This document shows positions 9,034 through 17,112 of a stretch of DNA of 64,000 nt, piece after piece. The number at the start of each line of letters is the position of its first letter. Within the stretch, counting starts at the first letter, position 1. The position numbers and the translations under genes are program-made. Source of the DNA: Ignavibacteriota bacterium (GTDB lineage Bacteria; Bacteroidota; Ignavibacteria; Ignavibacteriales; Melioribacteraceae); the NCBI GenBank assembly GCA_002698995.1, contig PAAX01000035.1, forward strand, positions 67,050-131,049. Direction: 5' to 3'. The notes beneath the pieces are model-generated. The model was not told the DNA's origin. It ran no database searches and was given only the letters and a program-made list of their open reading frames with translations.

Positions 9034-9729
9034 TTATGGAATCCTGAATATTGCTTTTGCAGCCAACATCACTAATGCATAATTAGCGATTAATGTTTTA
9101 GCTATTTGTTTTGTTTCAGAAGCATAATTTTCAACTGAACCGATAAAACCAGCTTTTCGAATTTTTGTCAAATGATAAACACCCCACAAATACTCAAATT
9201 TAATCTTTTGACCGTTACTCTTATAATATAAATTCAGCATTGTCTCAATACCATATTGTGTTGCTCTCATATCCTCAAGAAAAGGAACAATATCTTTTTT
9301 ATAAACTGCTCGTTCACCGGCAAGCATTTGTAGTGGATTTAGTTTTTCATCAAACTTGTTTTCTGTAGGATGACCAATGACCATTCCTGCTTCTTTATTC
9401 ACCAGGGGTATAATAAGCTGCTTAATATGTTTTTCTTCAAAGTTGAGAATATCAGCATCGATAAATACAATAATATCTCCGGTTGCTGTTTCTACTCCTT
9501 CAACCATGGCAAAGGATTTGCCGCGATTTTTTTCGTATTCTATACATTTATACTTTGAATTACTTAGAAAATTTTCTAAGTTTTTTGCAGTATTATCAGT
9601 AGAGCCATCGTTAATAAGAATCACTTCATCTATAATGTTACTTTTTAATGCAGTCTCAACAACTGCGGCGACAGTATTCTCTTCGTTATAAGCAGATATT
9701 ACAGCAGAAATTTTTACATCATTCCACAT
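9034..9729 (-). CDS. Family 2 glycosyltransferase
   Basis: The start at ATG 9729 is chosen because GGAGAAAC precedes it; the frame is open back to 9753. ISAVISAYNEENTVAAVVET is the GT2 N-terminus, INDGSTDNT the first Asp motif, and VFIDADILNF the DxD metal site. The C-terminal part is short and has one hydrophobic tail segment (LIANYALVMLAAKAIF), as in membrane-bound lipid glycosyltransferases. It probably adds a sugar to a lipid head group on the cytoplasmic face. Confidence 0.8.
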   Translation of the reverse strand: MWNDVKISAVISAYNEENTVAAVVETALKSNIIDEVILINDGSTDNTAKNLENFLSNSKYKCIEYEKNRGKSFAMVEGVETATGDIIVFIDADILNFEEKHIKQLIIPLVNKEAGMVIGHPTENKFDEKLNPLQMLAGERAVYKKDIVPFLEDMRATQYGIETMLNLYYKSNGQKIKFEYLWGVYHLTKIRKAGFIGSVENYASETKQIAKTLIANYALVMLAAKAIFRIP

Positions 9730-9781
9730 TGTTTCTCCTTTAATGTGTTTCACAATAGCAAGTACTAAAATTTTCCAGATT

Positions 9782-11464
9782 TCAAAGTTTACCGGATTTC
9801 ACTATTCCAATTAAAAGCCAAACTCCTAAGACCGAAGCTAAAACGTAACCAATAACACCCAAAGCTGGATATCCCAAAAGCATAGCCCCTTTATCAATTT
9901 GGATAATAAAGGATGAACCAATAATTAGCGCGGCTATTACTAGAGAAAATGAAATCCTGTTACTCGAACGATCCATTTCCTTAGCAAAATTATCCAACCC
10001 TTGATGCTCCAAATTTATTTTTATTTTATCTTTTTTTAGTTTTAATAGAAGATATTGTAGATCTTCCGGTAATCCTTTCAGTAATGCCGAACTTTGTTCA
10101 AGAATATTGAAAATTTTCTTATAATGATTTAGTGGATTTATAGAATCTAAAAATGCACGACGAGTATAAGGTAATAATAGATTTAATAAGTTAAATTCAG
10201 GGTATAATTTAACACCGGTTGCTTCAGTCATAACCAGTGCTTTACCCATCATCACAAGATCTGCGGGAAGTTTAATCTGATATTCACGGATAAGTTCCAT
10301 AAATTCATTTAGTGGAATGGCAGCATCCAATTGGTTTAACGGAATACCATAATACCTATCAATAAAATCCAAAATATCTCTTTCTAATGCCCTGGAGTTT
10401 ACATGGTCTTCAAGCAGTCCAATCCTGAGTAATACTCGTGTAATACGATAAGCATCTTTATCAACAAGGCCACGTAAAATATCCAGCAGATCCTTTTTCA
10501 TCTCTTCATCTATACGACCCATCATACCGAAATCAATTGGGGCAATAATATTACCTGGCAGCACAAATAGATTGCCTGGATGTGGATCTGCGTGGAAAAA
10601 CCCATATTCGAATATTTGTTTTAGTAAAGTATTTGCCCCGTTTTTTGCAACTTCCTTACGATCAATACCTTTTTCATCCATTATATTTATTTCAGAAATT
10701 TTAATTCCGTCAATAAATTCAGTAACCAATATTTTTTCAGTAGAAAAATCCCAATAGACTATCGGAATTTTCAAAGTTGAGTCATCTTTAGCATAACGCC
10801 GGAAAGCGTCTATATTTCTACCTTCCAACATTAAATTTTGCTCTTTTCTAATAGTTTTATCAAACTCCTTAACTATTCCTAATGGATCATATAATTTACT
10901 TTCCGGTATATATTTCACTAACAGTTGAGCTAAATTGGATAAAATATCGATATCTGTTGTAATCTTCTGTTTTAGGTTTGAACGCAGTATTTTTACAGCA
11001 ACTATCTCTCCGCTTTTTATTTTAGCCTTATAAACTTGTGCCATTGATGCGGCAGCTAATGGTGTTTTATCGAAATCCGCAAATACTTCTGATATGGATT
11101 TCTGATATTCTTTCACCAAATAAGGCTCAATTTTTTCAAAAGGTTCAGCAGCTACATCATCTTGTAACTTTGAAAACTCATGAGCAATTTCCGGTGGGAT
11201 TAGATCGGGTCTTAAACTTAGCATTTGACCAAGCTTAATGAATGTTGTCCCTAATTCCTCGAAAGCCATTCTTAAACGTACTGATTTTTCTAAATGTGCA
11301 AGCCCCTTCTTTTCAGTTTTGGGTAACATTTTCTTTGCCATATCAGGAATGAGGCCAATTTTAATTTTATCTACAACATCCAAGAAACCATACTTTACAA
11401 AAACCTTTAGAATTTCTTGGTAGCGATTTAGATGTCGCATCGATTGTCTAATGTCTCTCCACAT
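9782..11464 (-). CDS. ABC1/UbiB-type atypical kinase
   Basis: A 560-residue ABC1/UbiB/ADCK protein. LGQMLSLRPDLIPPE is the KxGQ-type N-terminal motif (here LGQ), AAASMAQVYKAKI replaces the P-loop with the Ala-rich loop typical of this family, EQNLMLEGRNIDAF is the ExD helix, and FFHADPHPGNLFVL with PIDFGMMG form the catalytic loop. Two C-terminal transmembrane helices anchor it. The family acts on quinone or other lipid intermediates. No ubiquinone genes are nearby, so a lipid-operon role is inferred. Confidence 0.85.
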   Translation of the reverse strand: MWRDIRQSMRHLNRYQEILKVFVKYGFLDVVDKIKIGLIPDMAKKMLPKTEKKGLAHLEKSVRLRMAFEELGTTFIKLGQMLSLRPDLIPPEIAHEFSKLQDDVAAEPFEKIEPYLVKEYQKSISEVFADFDKTPLAAASMAQVYKAKIKSGEIVAVKILRSNLKQKITTDIDILSNLAQLLVKYIPESKLYDPLGIVKEFDKTIRKEQNLMLEGRNIDAFRRYAKDDSTLKIPIVYWDFSTEKILVTEFIDGIKISEINIMDEKGIDRKEVAKNGANTLLKQIFEYGFFHADPHPGNLFVLPGNIIAPIDFGMMGRIDEEMKKDLLDILRGLVDKDAYRITRVLLRIGLLEDHVNSRALERDILDFIDRYYGIPLNQLDAAIPLNEFMELIREYQIKLPADLVMMGKALVMTEATGVKLYPEFNLLNLLLPYTRRAFLDSINPLNHYKKIFNILEQSSALLKGLPEDLQYLLLKLKKDKIKINLEHQGLDNFAKEMDRSSNRISFSLVIAALIIGSSFIIQIDKGAMLLGYPALGVIGYVLASVLGVWLLIGIVKSGKL

Positions 11465-11569
11465 AATTTATCCAGAATTATTATTTCATAATAATTTCTT
11501 ATTTGGGAAATAGACACAAGTTCCGAGCATTTACTGAACACCATACCTATTCCTATTTAATTAGAATTG

Positions 11570-11866
11570 TTACTTAGTGTTTTTCTTTTCGAGTTCTTCA
11601 ACACGTTTAAGTAAATTATCATAATCGCTCTTTGCAACTACTCCCAGTTTGTTCATTCCTTCTGTTACAGTATTGTTAATTTTTGTTTTTATTTCTTTTT
11701 CTTCTTTTTCTATTTTATCCAAAATATCTTGAACCACTTTTGGTTTATCATCCTTTGTCAATTGACCTTTTTCAATTAATTCATCTACTAAACTTTCTAT
11801 TTTCTCTTTTGAGGCAGTTGCGGCACCTAAACCCAAATAGATACTTTTTTTTATTAAGTCTAACAT
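11570..11866 (-). CDS. Phasin-like small helical protein
   Basis: The start at ATG 11866 has GGAG well placed upstream; the frame is open to 11878. About 98 residues, almost wholly helical and charged: a short hydrophobic N-terminus (LIKKSIYLGLGAATASKEKI), then a coiled-coil ending in LLKRVEELEKKN. This matches the phasin/poly-granule-associated family, small proteins that coat lipid inclusions. It sits between the UbiB-like and LolA-like genes. Confidence 0.65.
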   Translation of the reverse strand: MLDLIKKSIYLGLGAATASKEKIESLVDELIEKGQLTKDDKPKVVQDILDKIEKEEKEIKTKINNTVTEGMNKLGVVAKSDYDNLLKRVEELEKKNTK

Positions 11867-11900
11867 TTCATACTCCATTAATATTATTTAAGTGTTTATT

Positions 11901-12641
11901 TTATTTTGCTTTTTTCAAATATCTCTCTGTAAAAGTTTCATCAGAGATTCCGGTATCAAACTCAACATCCGAAAGAATCATTTTTGTTCTGTGTTCTTCC
12001 TTCAGATCTTTTATTTCAAACTCTTTAGAGAACCAATATTTTCCTATCTTTTCAACATTACGACGTTCCATTGTTTTCCAAAGATTTCCGCCTTTATCGT
12101 AATAATCTATTTTTGCAGGATAGTGGTTGTCCTTACGAATTGACATTATTAGTTTACCGTAATCTTTTTCTACGCCGGTTTTAGGGGTTAATTCCATAAC
12201 CCAATAAGTTTCGTCTTCGCTTACTTGTTTTGCATCATATTGTTTTGCATACTCAAACGAACTAAGATCATCATAAGAAAAATCAGTTCCGGCAAATTTT
12301 GTGTTTTTTACGTGTGAAGCAATTCTTCTTACTTTATGAAACGCAGGCATGTAAAGATATTGGATATCATCAGGCAAACTTAGGAACGCTATCCCTTTTT
12401 GGTCTGCCGGAGATGTAAATCTCATTATTCGTTTTTCACTTCCTTTTTGTAGAAATGTTGTTTCACGGACTTTCTCGTTCCCCTCTTTGTCGATTAGAAT
12501 CATTTTCATATTAGCTGTTTGGTCTTTCGGTGCATTCACAACTTCGTCAGCTTTTGCAACAATGGATTGTGCATCTTGAGCCAATGTAATTGATGTTATT
12601 GCAAACAAGACTAGTATAAATTGTTTGATTAAATTTTTCAT
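11901..12641 (-). CDS. LolA-like outer-membrane lipoprotein-sorting protein
   Basis: A 246-residue protein with a signal peptide (MKNLIKQFILVLFAITSITLAQ). Repeated beta strands with QKGSEKRIMRFTSPADQKG and DIQYLYMPAFHKVRRIA are the pattern of the COG2834-type family that accompanies MMPL exporters. It is expected in the periplasm, holding a lipid or lipoprotein between inner and outer membrane. It is 9 bp downstream of the MMPL gene, the usual pairing. Confidence 0.8.
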   Translation of the reverse strand: MKNLIKQFILVLFAITSITLAQDAQSIVAKADEVVNAPKDQTANMKMILIDKEGNEKVRETTFLQKGSEKRIMRFTSPADQKGIAFLSLPDDIQYLYMPAFHKVRRIASHVKNTKFAGTDFSYDDLSSFEYAKQYDAKQVSEDETYWVMELTPKTGVEKDYGKLIMSIRKDNHYPAKIDYYDKGGNLWKTMERRNVEKIGKYWFSKEFEIKDLKEEHRTKMILSDVEFDTGISDETFTERYLKKAK

Positions 12642-12650
12642 TTCATTCTC

Positions 12651-15551
12651 CTAATTATTTATTTGATTTGTTGGTTCTTCTATATTTTTAAGACCATTGA
12701 TAAATTTTGCTTTAGTTAAAAGAATTAACGCGGGTAAAAATGTAATTGCTCCGGCTGCACTAAATACCATTGTTGTAGCAGTAAGCCATCCGAAACGCTG
12801 GATGGGGATCAACTGTGCAAACAGTAAGACAATAAAACCCATTGCAACAGATAAGGCGTTTATTAGAATAGCTTTACCGGTACTTTCCAAAGTTTTTTCC
12901 ATTGCTTTTAATTGTGATTTTTCTTTTTTGTATTCTTCTTTAAATCGATTAGTAAAATGAATTGTATAATCGATCCCTACTCCTATTGCAATGCTGGCGA
13001 CAAGTATAGTAGCTATATCAAGCGGAACATTTAAGTAAGACATTACCGCGAAATTGAGAAGAACCGTTACAATAATTGGTGTAACAGCAATTAACCCACC
13101 AATGAATGATCGTAATTGAAACATTAGAAGCAACGCAACAAGAGCGATTGCAATTAAAATACTTTGAAACTGGCTTTTAATTAAGCTGTCATCCATATGT
13201 GTGAAAATAATCGGCATTCCGGTTTGGATAAAACCGAGTTCAAATATCTCACCATCTAATTTGTTTACATCAGCAATACTTTTGTTTACTGAAAAATTAT
13301 TTTCATTAAGCAGCCATAAATCATCTCGTAAATCATTCCTAAGTTTTTGATTGTTACTTAACTCATTTGGAAAAAGAGGTATTATTTTTTCTACTCCAGC
13401 AAGTATTTTCTCTTTCTGATAATATTCTGTAAGTATTACATTCAGAGAGTATGCCGTTAGCTCAATCCCTTCTGAATCACTTGCAATAGATTTTGGCACA
13501 TTAGATTTAATAATATTTTGCAAATCCATTTTCTTGGGAATTGATTTTTTATCAAGAGCTGCAATTATTGTTCTAATTATTTTATCAATTGAATTTCTGT
13601 TTTCAATCTCAATTTCTGATTCATATTCAAAAAAGCGGTTTAACCGATCACTTATTTCTTCCAAAGTTGTTTCTGAATATTTGACTTTTTCTATGTTTCC
13701 TATTTCATTTACAATACTTTTTAATTTATTTTCATCAATGTTATTATTAACCTGGTATCGGAGCTTCTCCAATTTTATTTGTGAAACAATTTCATCTACT
13801 ACATAATTATTAATATTTTTATCAAGTTTTAAATCAACATTATTTATGACAATAATTTCATCACTAATATTATTTTTGATATAGTTATTAATTGAATCAA
13901 CTGTTTCGTTTATATATTTTGTATCCATCGTTCCAAGATTAGCTTGAATAATACCTTCGTCAGAATTTGCATTAACAAGCTGTTTCATAACAGATTCACT
14001 TTCAATAAAGAACCATAAATTTGTAACACCTTCTCGCGTATCTGGTATAGTGTAATGTCCATTCATTACTTTGTTCATTTCGCAAATCAAATCGGCTACT
14101 GACTGAGGTTTGCCAACAAACGGAACTGTTTCCATATATTTTTCAAGTTTTCGTATCTCTTTTAGAACAAAGGGATTTTTAAGATCTCCATTCACTACTA
14201 TTTGCACCGGAATAGAACCGCCAAAATTTTCCTGCATCATTATTTCAGCAATTCGGATATCAGTATCATCACTGAAATATTCCGTCATATTTGCTTGTCT
14301 CTTAAGATGGGGCAGACCAATTAAACCAATAATAATTATTACAACTGATGAAAAAACTATCAGCTTCTCTTTTTTAAGAACGAACTGAGCAATTTTATCA
14401 ATGGTATGGACTATTGCAGTATCTTCTTTACCATGCTCCGTTCTCTTTACTTTAGGAGGTTTTAGGTAAGATAAAATTGCGGGAATAAAAGTAAGTGATA
14501 CAAGCAACGCAAATCCAACACCGATACCGGTAAAAATTCCAAAGTCAGTAACAGCGGTTAAATATGCTCCGGTAAATGAGAGAAAGCCAATGAGTGTTGT
14601 AACTCCGGCTAAAATAATCGAGAGACCAACTTCAGATAATGATTTTTTAACACACTCTTTACTGTCATTGCATCCACCAATATCTTCATTATATCGTGAA
14701 ATCATGTGAATTCCATAAGCAGAACCAACAGCAATTAAAATTACTGGCATAAGATTAGAAATCATTGAAAGCTCAACTCCAACCATTGTCATCAAACCCA
14801 ACGCCCACACAGTGCTAATAAAAACTGTTAATAAAGGAAGTATAACCCCACGTTTAGAACGAAAGCTGAAATAAAGTACAAAAACAAGCATTGTAGCAAC
14901 AAGGGGAATTAGCCAAACCATATCGCTTATAATAATTTCGCTTAGTTCTGACATCTGCATTGGCATTCCTGAAAAATAAAGTTTAAAATTCTTTGCATCT
15001 CTTTGTGAAACTGATTTAATTTCATCAGCAATTGCAATTTTATCACTCTCTTGCTTTAGTCTTGCGATAATAACAGTGATTTTTCCATCGGGGGAAACTA
15101 CACTACCATTATACATATCTTTTGATAATGCATAATTACGGATATTCTCCAACTCTGCTTTATCAGTAGGTATATTGTTTTTATTTATTAACCTTCCAAC
15201 TTCCAATCCTCCATCAACACTTTTTATATCAAGAATATCGGTTAAACTCATTACCGATGAGACACCATCAATCTGTTTAAACTCTTCGGTAAGTTTATTA
15301 ATAGTTGTAAGGGTTTTATATTCAAAAACATCGTCTGATTCTATTCCAACCATTGCAAGTGCTGTACCAGAATATTCTTCTCCTACGCGATTGAATAATA
15401 CAACTGCCGGGTCATCTGGTTTTAGATAAGAGACAATATCACTATTAACTTTTAGATTCTTTAATTGGTAACCAAAAAAAAGTGTCAACATCAATATTGA
15501 TGCAAGTACAATGCCTCTATTTTTCAAAACAACTTCAGCAAATTTATTCAT
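12651..15551 (-). CDS. MMPL/RND superfamily lipid exporter
   Basis: A 966-residue transporter with the twofold RND layout: TM1, a large periplasmic domain, five TM helices (about 210-365), TM7 (about 395), a second periplasmic domain, and TM8-12 (about 785-945). IAIGVGIDYTIHFTNRF and VAVGSAYGIHMISRY-like segments in each half are MMPL hallmarks with the proton-relay Asp in GVGIDY. The second periplasmic domain is unusually long and coil-rich. It most likely moves a hydrophobic molecule from the inner membrane; with the LolA-like and barrel proteins it could form a trans-envelope route. Confidence 0.85.
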   Translation of the reverse strand: MNKFAEVVLKNRGIVLASILMLTLFFGYQLKNLKVNSDIVSYLKPDDPAVVLFNRVGEEYSGTALAMVGIESDDVFEYKTLTTINKLTEEFKQIDGVSSVMSLTDILDIKSVDGGLEVGRLINKNNIPTDKAELENIRNYALSKDMYNGSVVSPDGKITVIIARLKQESDKIAIADEIKSVSQRDAKNFKLYFSGMPMQMSELSEIIISDMVWLIPLVATMLVFVLYFSFRSKRGVILPLLTVFISTVWALGLMTMVGVELSMISNLMPVILIAVGSAYGIHMISRYNEDIGGCNDSKECVKKSLSEVGLSIILAGVTTLIGFLSFTGAYLTAVTDFGIFTGIGVGFALLVSLTFIPAILSYLKPPKVKRTEHGKEDTAIVHTIDKIAQFVLKKEKLIVFSSVVIIIIGLIGLPHLKRQANMTEYFSDDTDIRIAEIMMQENFGGSIPVQIVVNGDLKNPFVLKEIRKLEKYMETVPFVGKPQSVADLICEMNKVMNGHYTIPDTREGVTNLWFFIESESVMKQLVNANSDEGIIQANLGTMDTKYINETVDSINNYIKNNISDEIIVINNVDLKLDKNINNYVVDEIVSQIKLEKLRYQVNNNIDENKLKSIVNEIGNIEKVKYSETTLEEISDRLNRFFEYESEIEIENRNSIDKIIRTIIAALDKKSIPKKMDLQNIIKSNVPKSIASDSEGIELTAYSLNVILTEYYQKEKILAGVEKIIPLFPNELSNNQKLRNDLRDDLWLLNENNFSVNKSIADVNKLDGEIFELGFIQTGMPIIFTHMDDSLIKSQFQSILIAIALVALLLMFQLRSFIGGLIAVTPIIVTVLLNFAVMSYLNVPLDIATILVASIAIGVGIDYTIHFTNRFKEEYKKEKSQLKAMEKTLESTGKAILINALSVAMGFIVLLFAQLIPIQRFGWLTATTMVFSAAGAITFLPALILLTKAKFINGLKNIEEPTNQINN

Positions 15552-15580
15552 GGAATTCCTTCGTTAATTAAATTATAGTA

Positions 15581-15610
15581 TTCGACTATTATCGTTTTGT
15601 ATTCGATAAT
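15581..15610. promoter_or_regulatory. Putative TetR operator before the MMPL gene
   Basis: TTCGACTATTAT (15581-15592) recurs at 16220-16231 in front of tetR. ATTATCG (15588-15594) and CGATAAT (15604-15610) form an inverted repeat. Position in the tetR-MMPL gap suggests an operator for the downstream genes. Confidence 0.5.
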
Positions 15611-15623
15611 TGTATAAAAATTT

Positions 15624-16211
15624 TTATTTTCTCGTCTCAATTCCTCTAAATAAAACATGCAACAACATATTTATATCATTTCTAATTTCACTTTCGGATT
15701 TCTCAATTGTCCAACTTAATTCCAAACCTTTTAAAGCCACAACAATTATTTCTGAAACTAAGTGGGTATCTTCAATGTCAAAAATTCCTTGCTCGACACC
15801 ATCCTGCAGTATATTACTAACAATAGTCTTTTCAAACACGTCATGTGCAGCTCTCTCTTTTTCAATAAAAGAATAATGCTCTAAATAATTGTCCCTAAGG
15901 GCACTGTAGTAATTAACAAGTTCCTTTACTGATAAAATACGTGTGATAAAATAAACAGACAATTTATTCTGCGGAGTATTTTCTTTATTAATTGCAATCC
16001 TAATTTTCTCTTGAAGGATTTTTCCTTCTTTCTGAATAACTTCCTTATAAATTGATTCTTTGCTCTTAAAGTAATAATAGATACTAGCTTTACCCATTCT
16101 CGCCATTTTAGCAATTTCATCCATCGTAGTTTTCTCAAGACCGAACTTTGAGAATAAATCTTGGGCTACTTTAAGTATAGTTGGTTTACGTTCTATCTTC
16201 TCGGTTTTCAT
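15624..16211 (-). CDS. TetR/AcrR family regulator
   Basis: A 195-residue TetR protein. The N-terminal HTH is complete: ILKVAQDLFSKFGLEKTTMDEIAKMARMG with recognition helix KASIYYYFKSKESIYKEV. The C-terminal helical domain would bind a ligand, plausibly a lipid or acyl-CoA given the operon. It is the first gene of the minus-strand block, and similar palindromes lie in front of it and in front of the MMPL gene. Confidence 0.9.
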   Translation of the reverse strand: MKTEKIERKPTILKVAQDLFSKFGLEKTTMDEIAKMARMGKASIYYYFKSKESIYKEVIQKEGKILQEKIRIAINKENTPQNKLSVYFITRILSVKELVNYYSALRDNYLEHYSFIEKERAAHDVFEKTIVSNILQDGVEQGIFDIEDTHLVSEIIVVALKGLELSWTIEKSESEIRNDINMLLHVLFRGIETRK

Positions 16212-16218
16212 TATTTGT

Positions 16219-16250
16219 TTTCGACTATTATTATTTATTGGTCGAAATAT
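16219..16250. promoter_or_regulatory. Putative TetR autoregulatory operator
   Basis: TTTCGAC (16219-16225) and GTCGAAA (16241-16247) form a perfect 7-bp inverted repeat just upstream of the tetR start. The TTCGACTATTAT core is shared with the site at 15581. Confidence 0.5.
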
Positions 16251-16360
16251 AGTAGAAAAAGTTTAATAACGCAAAAACTAACTTTATTTGTTAATTCTTT
16301 TGTAAACTTATTGAGTATATTTCTTTTGACCAATATGCTGGTAATTTTCTAAAAACAGTT

Positions 16361-16422
16361 GTTTAACAAAAGCTATAAGCAATAGCTGAAAAACGCAACT
16401 GCTCATAGCAAGATCGTTAGAA
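16361..16422. other. attC-like imperfect palindrome (weak)
   Basis: GTTTAAC (16361-16367) fits the attC R'' consensus RYYYAAC, and GTTAGAA (16416-16422) fits most of R'. Inside, GCTATaaGCA (16372-16381) pairs with TGCtcATAGC (16400-16409). The outer arms pair over only four bases, so this may be chance. It lies at the junction of host and element-like DNA. Confidence 0.25.
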
Positions 16423-16780
16423 ATTGAATTGGGAATAATAAATGCGCTTATAACCAGCTGTCCCTGTTCATTTGCTCATCCGTCTCAAATATTCTGCTAA
16501 GACTAATGAATCTTAACAGTCATAGAAATTATTAGAGCTGGTTTATTTGTCACGCAAAAATAGCTTATTGTTGATCAGCTGATAAATTCTACATAAGCTT
16601 AGATTTGAGAATAAAAATTTCTTAAAAAATATTTTTTTTCGACTTTAATTTTGAAAAAATATTTAATTATTCGCGCATAGCCTAGTTAGACCGGGGGTGG
16701 GGTAGGGAGCCTCATAGCGGTGATCCGAGTTTTAAACTTTTTTGGGGGGGTTTGGGGTGGTTTAGGAGTTGTTTATGAGC
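16423..16780. other. Non-coding region with G-rich tract
   Basis: No convincing gene. Between 16690 and 16770 the plus strand carries runs of 3 to 7 G (for example GGGGGTGGGGTAGGG and a G7 run), very unlike the surrounding A/T-rich DNA. It lies beside the iteron-like repeats and could be part of an origin or a strand-specific structure. Confidence 0.5.
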
Positions 16781-16782
16781 TG

Positions 16783-17103
16783 TTTCCGCACTTTCCCTAC
16801 TTTGTAGAAAAAGAATATATACTATTTTTTTATTTATAAATTTTTTCTAGAAAACTTTTTTATAAAACTACGGAAAGTAAGGAAAGAGGTTCAATTACTT
16901 TGATTTTGGCCTATTTTCAAACTATTTTGGACGTACTTTGCCATTTCCAAAGTGCGCCCGAAGTACGGAAATTCCGCACTTTCAAAAGTGTAATTGCTCC
17001 ATTGAGTCATTCTTAGCTCCCTTATCAACAAAAAAGCCCCAACCAAAGTACGGAAGGGGCTCAAAAGTACGGAAATTACCGTACTTTGAATTTTCAAAGT
17101 ACG
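16783..17103. repeat. Iteron-like repeats around CAAAGTACGGAA
   Basis: Copies or near copies of CAAAGTACGGAA in both orientations lie at 16783, 16869, 16932, 16948, 16961, 16972, 17044, 17062, 17079 and 17095. Some form palindromes, such as AAGTACGGAAATTCCGCACTT and the pair at 17062-17088. One hairpin, AGCCCC (17035-17040) with GGGGCT (17056-17061), may also be a terminator. They lie directly 3' of the primase-helicase gene, where replication-origin iterons would fit. Confidence 0.6.
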
Positions 17104-17112
17104 CCTAGTTAT

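Noticed and set aside
16691-16765. G-quadruplex
   Set aside because: The G runs are striking, but four well-spaced runs of three or more G within a short loop distance are not present without using uneven loops.
16891-17097. Open frame of 68 codons in the iteron region
   Set aside because: It is made of the repeated GTACGGAA motifs; the repeats explain the open frame.
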